A stretch of DNA of 45,951 bases, from positions 1-45,951 of the forward strand of contig CALUXS010000013.1 of assembly GCA_944324805.1 (NCBI GenBank). Direction: 5' to 3'. A model generated the notes under the pieces. The model was not told the DNA's origin. It was given only the letters and a program-made list of their open reading frames with translations, and did not search any database. Within the stretch, counting starts at the first letter, position 1; each line of letters opens with the position of its first letter. The position numbers and the translations under genes are program-made. This document shows, in pieces, positions 1 through 8,602 of this stretch. The DNA is from an uncultured Acholeplasmatales bacterium (GTDB taxonomy: Bacteria > Bacillota_I > Bacilli_A > Acholeplasmatales > Anaeroplasmataceae).

Positions 1-29
1 TAATTGCTTCGTTGAAAGCAACCTTTCAA

Positions 30-58
30 ATTATATCACAACGTTACTTCCTTGTCAA
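30..58 (-). promoter_or_regulatory. Strong promoter reading out of the left edge
   Basis: On the minus strand a perfect TTGACA (53-58) and a perfect TATAAT (30-35) are separated by 17 nt. The predicted transcript starts near position 23 and leaves the window. Its first bases can form either TTGAAAG/CTTTCAA (12-18 with 23-29) or TGCTT/AAGCA (5-9 with 16-20), which are mutually exclusive. Such a consensus promoter often serves stable RNAs or highly expressed genes, but the gene driven is not visible. Confidence 0.6.
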
Positions 59-84
59 CAATTATTTTTAGAATTTTTTATAAG

Positions 85-169
85 TGGTGGTTGGGGACGG
101 TTTCGAACCGCCGAACCCTTAGGGAGCAGATTTACAGTCTGCCGCGTTTAGCCTCTTCGCTACCCAACC
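85..169 (-). tRNA. tRNA-Tyr (GUA)
   Basis: An 85-nt cloverleaf with a long variable arm, as expected for bacterial tRNA-Tyr. The acceptor stem is GGTTGGG/CCCAACC (163-169 with 89-95), the discriminator is A, and CCA is encoded (85-87). The anticodon stem CAGA/TCTG encloses the 7-nt loop CTGTAAA, giving anticodon GTA at 133-135. The T arm contains GGTTCGAAACC. Seen directly in the sequence. Confidence 0.96.
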
Positions 170-226
170 ATTTATTAAAACACAATGTTAACTTTGTTTT
201 TGTTATTTAATTCATCGTGCCTTTGT

Positions 227-255
227 ATTTTACTATATTGAGAGCATAAAATCAA
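227..255 (-). promoter_or_regulatory. Candidate promoter of tRNA-Tyr
   Basis: Minus strand TTGATT (250-255), 17-nt spacer, TAAAAT (227-232). Transcription would begin about 50 nt upstream of the mature tRNA 5' end. No other gene lies between this site and the tRNA. Confidence 0.45.
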
Positions 256-324
256 GCCTTATTTTTACTTTTTTTAAAAAAATTATTTTTTAGTAAAAAG
301 ACACTTATAATTTATGTTTTTTAT

Positions 325-370
325 ACAAATAAAAAGTACCTCTAAATAGTTTTTCTACTTAGAGGTACTT
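325..370 (-). terminator. Intrinsic terminator of the mnmG-rsmG-DUF951 operon
   Basis: A 16-bp stem with one mismatch (334-349 with 355-370) and a 5-nt loop is followed on the minus strand by a U-rich run. The stop codon of the DUF951 gene lies inside the hairpin. Confidence 0.85.
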
Positions 371-588
371 ACTGTATTATTATTTTCTTTTTCTTCTTTT
401 ATAGCTAATTCCTTTTTACTTAGTGTAGGCTTAACTCTTTTATCTAGATCAAACGATGAAAGCATAATGATTCTACCACATCCCTGACACTCAAGTTTTA
501 TATCAACACCAACTCGCAATATTTTCCATTCGTTAGAACCGCATACATGTGGTTTCTTTGTAAATATAATTTCATTTAATCTATACAT
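355..588 (-). CDS. DUF951 family small protein
   Basis: A 77-aa protein of the DUF951 family, recognised from the N-terminal block with GCG-type cysteines: a single Cys near residue 16 in the KPHxCGSNxW-like segment and the pair in CQGCGR (residues 34-37), followed by the I/V-M-L segment and RVKP. Family members are short, soluble, of unknown function, and commonly sit next to rsmG/parB-type genes in Firmicutes. The cysteines suggest a small metal-binding fold (inference). It starts 3 nt after the rsmG stop with the ribosome binding site GAGGG overlapping the end of rsmG, so it is translationally coupled. The last codons run into the operon terminator. Confidence 0.85.
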   Translation of the reverse strand: MYRLNEIIFTKKPHVCGSNEWKILRVGVDIKLECQGCGRIIMLSSFDLDKRVKPTLSKKELAIKEEKENNNTVSTSK

Positions 589-591
589 AAA

Positions 592-1296
592 TTACCCTCG
601 CAACGGATTTTTTTTGATAGAAGCAAAACTTCTTGGATATGATTTTGGAGTTTCTTTAACCTTATTATATATAATAATAGTTCTATTCCCCATATTTTCA
701 GGAAGAAAAGTGTGAAAAATCTCTTTCTTTTTCCCTCCTAGTTTACTTATACAATAATCAGCTTCAGAAATCTCATCTTCATCATCACCCTTCAAAGCGA
801 TGAATTCACCATTTATTTTAACAAGTGGCAAACATAATTCTGCTAATATATTTAATCTGGCTACCGCTCTCGCAGTAACTATTTCAAAGCTTTCTCTTTT
901 TACTTTAGCAAAATCCTCAGCCCTATAGTGAAGAGCCTCTACATTAGATAATTTTAATTTTTCAATTAAATTATTTAAAAATGTAATTCTTTTTTGCAAT
1001 GCGTCAATAATTGTAACCTTTAAATTAGGAAAACAAATAGCAAGAGGAATAGAAGGAAAGCCAGCGCCAGCTCCTACATCACATAATGTAATATCATTCC
1101 TACTTAGGTCTGTTTTACTAGCTAAAATTAAAGAATCAAAAAAATGCTTTATATATACTTCATTTTCTTTTGTAATAGCAGTAAGATTCATAACCTGATT
1201 AACTTCTATCAAATAATTATAATAGATATTAAATTTATCAAGTTGTTCGGCACTAAGCTCTATTCCAAGCTTCTTAACTTCATCTACAAAATTCAT
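592..1296 (-). CDS. rsmG: 16S rRNA m7G527 methyltransferase RsmG
   Basis: A 234-aa SAM-dependent methyltransferase that makes N7-methylguanosine at position 527 of 16S rRNA. The SAM-binding motif CDVGAGAGFPSIPLAI is near residues 88-103, preceded by the conserved NLTAI segment and HFFDSL (residues about 38-56). Length is normal for the family (about 215-240 aa). The start codon overlaps the mnmG stop as TAATG, the classic mnmG-rsmG (gidA-gidB) pairing. It is transcribed with the upstream M42 peptidase and mnmG. Confidence rests on both motif and synteny. Confidence 0.97.
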   Translation of the reverse strand: MNFVDEVKKLGIELSAEQLDKFNIYYNYLIEVNQVMNLTAITKENEVYIKHFFDSLILASKTDLSRNDITLCDVGAGAGFPSIPLAICFPNLKVTIIDALQKRITFLNNLIEKLKLSNVEALHYRAEDFAKVKRESFEIVTARAVARLNILAELCLPLVKINGEFIALKGDDEDEISEADYCISKLGGKKKEIFHTFLPENMGNRTIIIYNKVKETPKSYPRSFASIKKNPLRG

Positions 1297-3167
1297 TAAC
1301 GTTTATTCCCTTCAATAAAAATTACTAATACAGTTATATCAGCAGGATTTACACCACTTATTCTAGAAGCCTGACCAATTGTAGTAGGTCTAATTTTTTT
1401 AAGTTTTTCTCTAGCCTCTAGTGCTATATTATCAACTTTATCATAGTCAAAATCAGCAGGTATTTCCTTATCATCGTAAAAATGCATCTTTTGAGCTAAT
1501 TCTTCAGTCTTTTTAATATATCCTTCATATTTTACCTGAATCTCAATTTGTTCTAAAACCTCATCATCTATTTCAGACACTTCATTATATTGCTCTAGAC
1601 CTACAATCATTTTTTTAATATCAACATATGAAAATTCTGGTCTCTTTAATAAATAAATTACAGATACTGATTCTTTAACATAATTTTCAGGATTTCCTAT
1701 ATAATCATTGATTACATTTAGTTTTATTTTTATTTCATTTAGACGATTTAAGTAATATGCTATTTGTTCCTTTTTTCTAACTAATCTATTGTGAGCTTCT
1801 TCACTAATAAGACCAACTTTATAACCATATTCCCTTAAACGCAAATCTGCATTATCATTACGTAACAACAAACGATATTCTGCTCTAGATGTTAATAGAC
1901 GATATGGCTCTTTAGTTCCTTTTGTAACTAAATCATCAATCATAACGCCAATATATGACTCATCTCTTTTTAACACTAATGGTTCTTTACCTAAAATACT
2001 ATTTGAGGCATTTATTCCAGCCATCAATCCTTGACCAGCAGCCTCTTCATATCCGCTTGTACCATTAATTTGACCTGCAGTATATAAACCATTTACAAAT
2101 TTTGTTTCTAAGCTAGGCCATAACTCAAGAGGATCAATTGCATCATATTCAATGGCATAAGCATATCTTTTAACACGGCAATTTTCTAGTCCTGGTAACA
2201 TATGAATCATCTTATCTTGAACTTCTACAGACATAGAAGTTGAAAAGCCTTGGATATAGGTTTCATCTAGTTCCATACTTTCTGGTTCAAAAAATATTTG
2301 ATGACGATCTTTATCTCTAAAACGAACAACCTTATCCTCAATAGAAGGACAATAACGAGGTCCAATTCCCTCTGCCACACCACCATACATAGCACTATCA
2401 CTTAAGTGCGCTAAGATATATTGATGTAAATTCTCGTTGGTATATGATAAATAACAAGGAATATTAACACCTAATATAGACTCATACCCAGGATCAAAGC
2501 TAAAATGATGTGTTTGTTTATCTCCTGGTTCCATTTTTGTTTTACTAAAATCAATAGAGTCTGTATAAATACGAGCTGGAGTACCTGTTTTTAAGCGTTG
2601 GATTGTAAAACCTAACTCTGCTAGTTGTTTAGAAATTCCATATGATGTCTTTTGATCATCAGGTCCTGATGGCGTTATAACCTTTCCTCTTAAAATACGA
2701 CTATTCAAATACGTTCCGGTTGTAAGGATTACCTTTTTAGAGTAAATTTCTTCTCCATCTTGAAGAACAACTCCCTTTACTGTCTTTTCATTTACTATTA
2801 ATCTTTCTACAATAGCTTCTTTTAAAGAAAGATTAGGAGTAGCTTCAAGGTGTTTTTTCATTTCTCTAACATATAAAAGCTTATCCTCTTGAAAACGTAA
2901 AGCTCTAACTGCAGGTCCTTTAGAGGAATTAAGCATCTTTGTTTGAATTTGACACAAGTCTGCATTTTTCCCCATATACCCGCCTAAAGCATCAATTTCA
3001 CGAACAACAACACCTTTAGCAGGACCACCAATTGATGGATTACAAGGCATTGAGCCAACCATATTTAAATTTCCCGTTATCAATAGTGACTTTAAGCCTA
3101 TCTTTGCAACTGCCAAAGCTGCTTCACAACCTGCATGTCCACCACCAACTACTATAACATCATACAT
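1296..3167 (-). CDS. mnmG: tRNA uridine-5-carboxymethylaminomethyl modification enzyme MnmG (GidA)
   Basis: A 623-aa FAD protein that, with the GTPase MnmE, installs the cmnm5 group on the wobble uridine of certain tRNAs. The N-terminal FAD motif is VVGGGHAGCEAA (residues 6-17). The conserved GxGPRYCPSIEDK block (about 268-280) contains the characteristic Cys. The second conserved signature, DDLVTKGTKEPYRLLTSRAE, lies near residue 410, and the C-terminal MnmE-binding helical region is complete. Length matches the family (about 620-630). Ribosome binding site GGAG lies just upstream. mnmE is not in this window. Confidence 0.97.
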   Translation of the reverse strand: MYDVIVVGGGHAGCEAALAVAKIGLKSLLITGNLNMVGSMPCNPSIGGPAKGVVVREIDALGGYMGKNADLCQIQTKMLNSSKGPAVRALRFQEDKLLYVREMKKHLEATPNLSLKEAIVERLIVNEKTVKGVVLQDGEEIYSKKVILTTGTYLNSRILRGKVITPSGPDDQKTSYGISKQLAELGFTIQRLKTGTPARIYTDSIDFSKTKMEPGDKQTHHFSFDPGYESILGVNIPCYLSYTNENLHQYILAHLSDSAMYGGVAEGIGPRYCPSIEDKVVRFRDKDRHQIFFEPESMELDETYIQGFSTSMSVEVQDKMIHMLPGLENCRVKRYAYAIEYDAIDPLELWPSLETKFVNGLYTAGQINGTSGYEEAAGQGLMAGINASNSILGKEPLVLKRDESYIGVMIDDLVTKGTKEPYRLLTSRAEYRLLLRNDNADLRLREYGYKVGLISEEAHNRLVRKKEQIAYYLNRLNEIKIKLNVINDYIGNPENYVKESVSVIYLLKRPEFSYVDIKKMIVGLEQYNEVSEIDDEVLEQIEIQVKYEGYIKKTEELAQKMHFYDDKEIPADFDYDKVDNIALEAREKLKKIRPTTIGQASRISGVNPADITVLVIFIEGNKR

Positions 3168-3186
3168 TAAAAATCATCTCCAAAAT

Positions 3187-4212
3187 TTACTTAGTTAAAT
3201 ATAAATAAAGTAACTTCATTGTTTCATCAATTGCTTCTAAATGTGTTCTTTCCATTCCATGAGAAGCATGTACACCTGGGCCAATCAAAGCTCCTTCACA
3301 ATCTACACCTGCACGCCATGCAGCACCAACATCAGAACCATAAAATGGGAAAATGTCCACTACGTAATTAAGCTTATTTTCCTTAGCTAGCATAATTAAC
3401 TTAGTAGTTAAATTATAACTATATGGTCCCCCACTATCCTTAGCAGCAATGCTTACAGCATATTCATTTCCAGCTAAATCCTTACCAACACATCCCATAT
3501 CAACTGTAACAAATTCACTAATATTTTTATCTAATGCTGAAGCACCATGTCCTACTTCTTCTTGATGTACAAAATAAACATATGTTTTATATTTAGGTTT
3601 TTCATTTTTCTCCTTTAATTCTTTTAAAACACCTAAAATAGCACATACTGAACCCTTGTCATCAATGAAGCGTGACTTTAAAAAGCCACTTTTTGTGATT
3701 GTAGTTTTTGGCTCAATAAAAATATAATCACCATTTTGGATTCCTAATTCTAAAGTTTCATTTTTATTTGTAACCTTCTCATCAATACGGACAACTAAAT
3801 GATCATAATCACGTGGTTCAGTTTTACTATTTTCATAAACATGAACTGATGGAGCAGTAGAAATTATAGTACCTGTATAAGTTTTACCAAAACGAGTTTG
3901 AATTTTACAATATTCACCATCTAATGTAGGAGCTAGAGGTCCACCAACATTTGTTACCCTTAGTGTACCATCAGCGTTAATTGATCTAACCATTAATCCT
4001 AATGTATCAACATGAGCAGATGTTGCCACAATTTTTGAATTATCTTTGCCATCTATTTTAACTAAAACAGTCTTTTTATTTAATATTTCATATTTATATC
4101 CTAAATTTGTTAATATTTCGCCAAGAACCAAGTTAACATTATCATTATAACCACTTGGTGAATCACATAAAAAAATCTTAGGTATTATATCTTTAACAAA
4201 ATTTTCTTGCAT
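3187..4212 (-). CDS. M42 family metallopeptidase (aminopeptidase/endoglucanase-type)
   Basis: A 341-aa cytoplasmic dinuclear-metal aminopeptidase of family M42 (FrvX/YsdC-like). Metal and catalytic residues are visible: HxD at H67/D69 (SAHVDTLG), D184 in FIDDKG, the catalytic/ligand pair E218-E219 in HQEEVGHG, D238 in VDMGC, and H324 in ERTHLE. Length is typical (about 340-360). It is the first gene of the operon that continues into mnmG (19-nt gap). It has its own promoter just upstream, and GGAGGT precedes the ATG. Natural substrates of M42 enzymes are usually short peptides; specificity cannot be read from the sequence. Confidence 0.93.
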   Translation of the reverse strand: MQENFVKDIIPKIFLCDSPSGYNDNVNLVLGEILTNLGYKYEILNKKTVLVKIDGKDNSKIVATSAHVDTLGLMVRSINADGTLRVTNVGGPLAPTLDGEYCKIQTRFGKTYTGTIISTAPSVHVYENSKTEPRDYDHLVVRIDEKVTNKNETLELGIQNGDYIFIEPKTTITKSGFLKSRFIDDKGSVCAILGVLKELKEKNEKPKYKTYVYFVHQEEVGHGASALDKNISEFVTVDMGCVGKDLAGNEYAVSIAAKDSGGPYSYNLTTKLIMLAKENKLNYVVDIFPFYGSDVGAAWRAGVDCEGALIGPGVHASHGMERTHLEAIDETMKLLYLYLTK

Positions 4213-4237
4213 ATTTTTTTACCTCCGCATTTAAAAT

Positions 4238-4266
4238 ATTATATCAAAAAATAAAAGGTATAGCAA
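4238..4266 (-). promoter_or_regulatory. Promoter of the M42 peptidase-mnmG-rsmG operon
   Basis: Minus strand TTGCTA (4261-4266), 17-nt spacer, TATAAT (4238-4243), 26 nt before the ATG at 4212. The -35 hexamer lies inside the terminator hairpin of the upstream MATE gene. Confidence 0.6.
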
Positions 4267-4279
4267 CATTACTATACCT
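4245..4279 (-). terminator. Terminator of the ABC-F/hydrolase/MATE operon
   Basis: Stem AGGTATAG/CTATACCT (4272-4279 with 4256-4263), 8-nt loop, then a U-rich run on the minus strand. The TAG stop of the MATE gene is part of the stem. Confidence 0.75.
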
Positions 4280-5666
4280 CAATTCTTAACCAAGCACGTG
4301 ACTTAAACCGCCAAATATTGGCCGATAATCTCATTGTTTGATCAATAAACATACCTATCCAGGCTCCTACTACACCAAGTGGAGTAAAATAGCATAAAAT
4401 ATATGCCACTATTGGTCTTATAATAGCTACACTTATTAAAGATGTTGTTGCCGTAAACTTTGTATCACCAGATCCTCTTAAAATACCTGTTAAAACCCAT
4501 TGAATATTTTGAGGAATTGTAGTTATAGCTGCAATAAGCATAATAAATTTAGCCTTATTTAAAGCATCTTCGGTTTCAGGCTTATATAGTTCAACTAAAG
4601 GAGTTCTCGCAAATATCATAATTAAACATACTAAAATTGCAACACATACTGAAATCATCATACTTACCTTTGCATAAACTATAGCCAAATCATTTCTTTT
4701 TTCCCCAAGTCTATGACCTACAACTGCCGCAGTACCTATAGCAAAACCATCTGCAATAGTAAACATCAAACTATTAATATCATTACATACACCATGAACA
4801 TAAGCAGCCTCAGTTCCTAAATAATTAACAATCATCGCAAAAATAATAAAACCAAAACGCATAACAGCTTGTTCAATCATAGCTGAAGGGAATAAACTTT
4901 TTATTTGTCTAAAAGATTCTTTATCTATTTTTAATCTTTTTATACTAAAGTGTAAATACTCATTCCCTTTTATAAGTGTCAAAAGACAAATCAAAAAGGC
5001 AACAATATTACCTATAACTGTAGCAATAGCTGCTCCCTTTACTTCCAATCTTGGAGCACCCCAATTACCTGTAATTAATAAATAATTAAAGAAAATATTT
5101 ACTAAGTTAGCAATGATATTTGTAACCATTGAAATTTTTGTTTGACCAATACCTCTTTGACAGGCATTGATTGTTAAACGTAGTGCATTAAAAACAAAAC
5201 CTGCTGCAATTATACGCATATAGTCATTTGCATAACCAATAGTATCTTCATTTGCACCTAATAAAAGATTTATTGGATTACAAAGTAAAACGACAAAAAT
5301 AGACAATAAAATTGCTATTACAAAAGAGCATATTAAAGATACATGAACTGTTTTATTAGCACTTTCAAAGTCTCCTGCTCCTTTTCGTCTAGAGATAATT
5401 GCTGTTACAGCAATATTTAGGGCAGTTATAAAACATATCATAAAATATACTGGTTGCTTAGTAATTGTAATGGCTGCTGTAGCACTATTTCCAAGTCCTG
5501 CAACCATAATACCATCAAACATTCCAACTAATGCAACTAAGAACCCCTCAACCATAGCAGGCCATACAATTTTCATCGTTTCTTTTGCGACCTTACCATA
5601 TTTTGGAATTGGTCCTTGCTTTTCATTTTCATGAACGAAACGATTTGTATCAAAAAGCTTAACCAT
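4272..5666 (-). CDS. MATE family multidrug/cation antiporter
   Basis: A 464-aa integral membrane protein of the MATE (MOP superfamily) type with about 12 hydrophobic helices and an extended, charged 30-residue N-terminus before helix 1. The two homologous halves are visible; PAMVEGFLVALVGMFDGIMV near residue 35 is the helix-1 block and IGTAAVVGHRLGE near residue 305 the equivalent in half two. Substrate is unknown; members exchange Na+ or H+ for cationic drugs or metabolites. It is the last gene of a three-gene operon (20 nt after the Ntn-hydrolase gene), with RBS GAGGGAG. One of three distinct MATE genes in this window; not a recent duplicate of the others. Confidence 0.92.
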   Translation of the reverse strand: MVKLFDTNRFVHENEKQGPIPKYGKVAKETMKIVWPAMVEGFLVALVGMFDGIMVAGLGNSATAAITITKQPVYFMICFITALNIAVTAIISRRKGAGDFESANKTVHVSLICSFVIAILLSIFVVLLCNPINLLLGANEDTIGYANDYMRIIAAGFVFNALRLTINACQRGIGQTKISMVTNIIANLVNIFFNYLLITGNWGAPRLEVKGAAIATVIGNIVAFLICLLTLIKGNEYLHFSIKRLKIDKESFRQIKSLFPSAMIEQAVMRFGFIIFAMIVNYLGTEAAYVHGVCNDINSLMFTIADGFAIGTAAVVGHRLGEKRNDLAIVYAKVSMMISVCVAILVCLIMIFARTPLVELYKPETEDALNKAKFIMLIAAITTIPQNIQWVLTGILRGSGDTKFTATTSLISVAIIRPIVAYILCYFTPLGVVGAWIGMFIDQTMRLSANIWRFKSRAWLRIEV

Positions 5667-5686
5667 ATATCTCCCTCATTTTTATA

Positions 5687-6742
5687 TTATTTTATTTCTT
5701 GGAATTTTACTTCCCCTTCTAAATTAAATGTAATAATTTTAGTCGAATCAAAATGTTTTTTCATATCCACAAAACGAATCATATTATTGTCATATGTTGT
5801 CCAATAAAAACAAAGTGAATCTAAAGACATTACTGATGTATAGACAGTATAATCAAAAGGGACAACACCCTTATCCTTAGAAGTAGGCTCACCAGGATTA
5901 GAGACTAGAACCATTCCAAGAGGGAAGCTAACATTTTGCATCAATCTAAATAAATAATTCACGCCTTCTACTTCATTTTTTCCCTTTGAAGCATATTTTT
6001 TGAAAAGTGCTAATCTGACAAAACGTGATGGAGAAGTAAAGTCACCCGGTAACCCAAGCATACCACTTCCTGAAAAGCATTGTTCTAAACTAACATTTTC
6101 AATTTTTAAGGTATCATAATCTAAATTTCTTAAATTTACATAATTCAACAAATTTAGCTCATGCCATTTATAACTAGGACTATTAGTCATAACACCTATT
6201 GTCTTGTCATAAATCTTGATGCCATCAACATCTGGTTCTACAATAATATTATTACCTTTTTTATCTCCGAATATAAAATGAATTGTAGGTACTGTTCCTA
6301 AAAGTGGCTTACCTACTAGACTAATATCTTCTTCAAGCATCTTTTTAACTTCTAATACATCTTTACATGTAGCTAGAGCATGCATTACAAAAAAAGGTGG
6401 TTGCACAGGATAGGTATTTTCTTTAAGCTCTGTACTAAAATGTGCAAAATTACGGTAGTATAGTTGAGCTCCACAAAGTCCCATCTCATTCATACCCTCA
6501 TACAAAGCTGGAGTTGGCTCTAAAATTGTTGTGCCTATACCTAAAATTCTATATTTACTTTTTCTCTTATTTTCTTCTAAAAGATCATTTTCTAGTTTTG
6601 CACCCATTGTATAATATTCATAATTGTTAGGTACATATATAACACTTGTCCCTTCAGAAACTCTATTAAAATCGTAATTTCTAGCAAACAAATGTTTATT
6701 ATCTAAAGTTTCCCATAAGAATGCGCTGCAACTTTCTTTCAT
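5687..6742 (-). CDS. Linear amide C-N hydrolase (choloylglycine hydrolase / penicillin V acylase family)
   Basis: A 351-aa Ntn-hydrolase of the bile-salt hydrolase/penicillin V acylase family, which cleaves linear amide bonds with an N-terminal Cys nucleophile. The protein begins MKES-Cys, so Cys5 would be exposed after removal of a short propeptide, as in the MLG-Cys arrangement known from Bacillus penicillin V acylase. Arg21 and Asp24 in the ARNYDF motif, and the Asn in the VMTNSPSY motif (residue about 187), are the expected active-site partners. No signal peptide is seen, so it is cytoplasmic. Substrate (conjugated bile salts, penicillin V, N-acyl homoserine lactones, other acyl amides) cannot be told from sequence. 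It lies between an ABC-F gene and a MATE gene with gaps of 17 and 20 nt. Confidence 0.88.
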   Translation of the reverse strand: MKESCSAFLWETLDNKHLFARNYDFNRVSEGTSVIYVPNNYEYYTMGAKLENDLLEENKRKSKYRILGIGTTILEPTPALYEGMNEMGLCGAQLYYRNFAHFSTELKENTYPVQPPFFVMHALATCKDVLEVKKMLEEDISLVGKPLLGTVPTIHFIFGDKKGNNIIVEPDVDGIKIYDKTIGVMTNSPSYKWHELNLLNYVNLRNLDYDTLKIENVSLEQCFSGSGMLGLPGDFTSPSRFVRLALFKKYASKGKNEVEGVNYLFRLMQNVSFPLGMVLVSNPGEPTSKDKGVVPFDYTVYTSVMSLDSLCFYWTTYDNNMIRFVDMKKHFDSTKIITFNLEGEVKFQEIK

Positions 6743-6759
6743 ATTAACACCATCCCCTA

Positions 6760-8499
6760 TTAATTTTTTAGTTCTTCTTTTAATTCCTCTAATTCTAAAA
6801 GACGACTAATACTAACATCTAATGTTTCTTCTAGTTTTTCAATTTCACTAGTCAATTCCATTATCCTTGTATATTCAGTTGTAAGAGTGTTTAACTCTTT
6901 TTTAAGATTTGCTATTTTCTCTTCTAACAAAGGAACTTCTTTTTCTAACTTGGCAAGTTCGTTACGATCCTTAGAAGACATCTTATTAGAGTTATCCTTT
7001 TTTCCTACTTGAACTTTCTTAGTTTCCTCTACACTAAATCCTTTAGCTAAGTATTCACTAAAAGACATCATATATTCTTTTATCCTTGTGTTTTCAAAAA
7101 CGAAAAGTTTATTACAAACTTTATCTAAGAAATAACGGTCATGACTAACAACTAATATTGGACCTTTAAAGCTTTCTAGATAATTTTCTAATATTTCTAG
7201 AGTATAAATATCTAAATCATTAGTTGGTTCATCTAATATTAATAAATTTGGATTTTTCATTAGGACACGAACAAGCTGTAATCTTCTTTTTTCTCCTCCT
7301 GAAAGCATCTTGACCTTAGTGTATTGCATCTCACCATCAAATAAAAAGTTTTCTAGTAGCTCACTTGCAGTTAAAGTTCCATCTAAGGTTTCGATTAAAC
7401 CATTTTCTTCCTTTATATAATCTATCACTCTAATTTCTGGATCAATTAAATCTAAGTGCTGTGAGAAATAGCCAATTTTTAGCGTTTCTCCTAAGACTAA
7501 TTCACCTTTATCTAATTTTTCTAAGCCCATAATTATTTTAAATAAGGTTGATTTACCAGCTCCGTTTTCTCCTACAAAGCCGATAACATCACTTCTTTCT
7601 AACTTCCAATTAAAGTCTTCAAACAAAATTTTATCAGCAAAAGCCTTATAGCCATGATGTATTTCAATTAATTTTTTCCCCAGTCTTGTTGTAATAGAAC
7701 TAAATTCCATTGTTTTTTGTTCATTAAATTCAATTTCGGATAATTTATTAAATCTTTCTATTCTACTTTTACTTTTAGTTCTTCTAGCCTCAACACTTCT
7801 ACTCATCCATTCCTTTTCAGTTTTAAGGATGCTTTTTAGTTTTTGCTTTTGTCTTGCCTCGTTTTCTAATCTTTCAACCTTTAATTCTAAAAATCTTGTA
7901 TAATTAGCCTCATATAAATATGTCTTACCAAAATCTAATTCTAGCATTTTATTACATACTCGTTCTAAAAAATATCGATCATGTGTTACCATTAACAAGC
8001 CTTTTTTCCATTTTGATAAATACTTTTCTAGCCATAAAATCATATCATTATCTAAATGGTTAGTAGGCTCATCTAAAATAAGCATATCAGAATATGTGAC
8101 TAAAACTTTTGCTAATGCAAGACGTTTTAATTCGCCACCACTATATTTATCAATTATAGAATCTGGATTAAGTTTTAGCTTAGTAATAATTGCTCGTGCC
8201 TCATATTCCATAACAGGATGCAAGGTATTTCCTGCCTCTAATACTATTTCAATCGCTTTTTTACCTTTTTGAAAATGAGGTTCTTGCTCTAAATAGTTAA
8301 TTTGCATTCCACCAGAAATTATTATTTCACCTTTATTTGGTTTTTCTAATCCACATATTAATTTAAGTAACGTACTTTTACCAGTACCATTTACACCAAC
8401 TATACCAACCTTGTCATTATCTGTAACCGAAAAACTCGCTCCATCTAGCAATTTTTTCTCAATATATTTAAAAGATACATTATCAAATGTAATAACCAT
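6760..8499 (-). CDS. ABC-F family ATPase (Uup-like)
   Basis: A 579-aa soluble protein with two ATP-binding cassettes and no membrane segments: Walker A GVNGTGKST and GENGAGKST, signatures YSGGELKRLALAK and LSGGEKRRLQLVR, Walker B LILDEPTNHLD and LILDEPTNDLD. The two cassettes are joined by the charged interdomain linker (EARRTKSKSRIERF region) that contacts the ribosomal P/E site in ABC-F proteins. A C-terminal coiled coil of about 75 residues is typical of the Uup branch, so a housekeeping translation role is more likely than antibiotic protection (inference). I place the start at ATG 8499 because GTGGAG lies 8-9 nt upstream; an upstream in-frame GTG at 8514 would add five residues and would destroy that spacing. 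Confidence 0.93.
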   Translation of the reverse strand: MVITFDNVSFKYIEKKLLDGASFSVTDNDKVGIVGVNGTGKSTLLKLICGLEKPNKGEIIISGGMQINYLEQEPHFQKGKKAIEIVLEAGNTLHPVMEYEARAIITKLKLNPDSIIDKYSGGELKRLALAKVLVTYSDMLILDEPTNHLDNDMILWLEKYLSKWKKGLLMVTHDRYFLERVCNKMLELDFGKTYLYEANYTRFLELKVERLENEARQKQKLKSILKTEKEWMSRSVEARRTKSKSRIERFNKLSEIEFNEQKTMEFSSITTRLGKKLIEIHHGYKAFADKILFEDFNWKLERSDVIGFVGENGAGKSTLFKIIMGLEKLDKGELVLGETLKIGYFSQHLDLIDPEIRVIDYIKEENGLIETLDGTLTASELLENFLFDGEMQYTKVKMLSGGEKRRLQLVRVLMKNPNLLILDEPTNDLDIYTLEILENYLESFKGPILVVSHDRYFLDKVCNKLFVFENTRIKEYMMSFSEYLAKGFSVEETKKVQVGKKDNSNKMSSKDRNELAKLEKEVPLLEEKIANLKKELNTLTTEYTRIMELTSEIEKLEETLDVSISRLLELEELKEELKN

Positions 8500-8523
8500 T
8501 AATACCAACTCCACATATATTTT

Positions 8524-8552
8524 AGTATAACATTTTTCTATTAATTAAACAA
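8524..8552 (-). promoter_or_regulatory. Promoter of the ABC-F/hydrolase/MATE operon
   Basis: Minus strand TTGTTT (8547-8552), 17-nt spacer, TATACT (8524-8529), about 25 nt before the chosen ATG. The -35 box sits in the U-rich tail of the upstream terminator. Confidence 0.6.
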
Positions 8553-8595
8553 TAAGCCCCTTTAGTCTATCTACTTAAGATATTCTAAAGGGGGG
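8547..8595 (-). terminator. Terminator of the 2-hydroxyacid DH/aspartate DH operon
   Basis: Stem CCCCTTTAG/CTAAAGGGG (8585-8593 with 8557-8565) is extended by an inner TATCT/AGATA helix, followed on the minus strand by CTTATTGTTT. The stem is GC-rich for this genome, so it should be stable. Confidence 0.75.
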
Positions 8596-8602
8596 ATATT
8601 TA

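Noticed and set aside
5616-5807. Plus-strand open frame opposite the MATE and hydrolase genes
   Set aside because: Antisense shadow of well-supported genes, no ribosome binding site or promoter and no recognisable protein; the same applies to the other short antisense frames, such as those near 16.3, 20.1, 28.7 and 36.4 kb.
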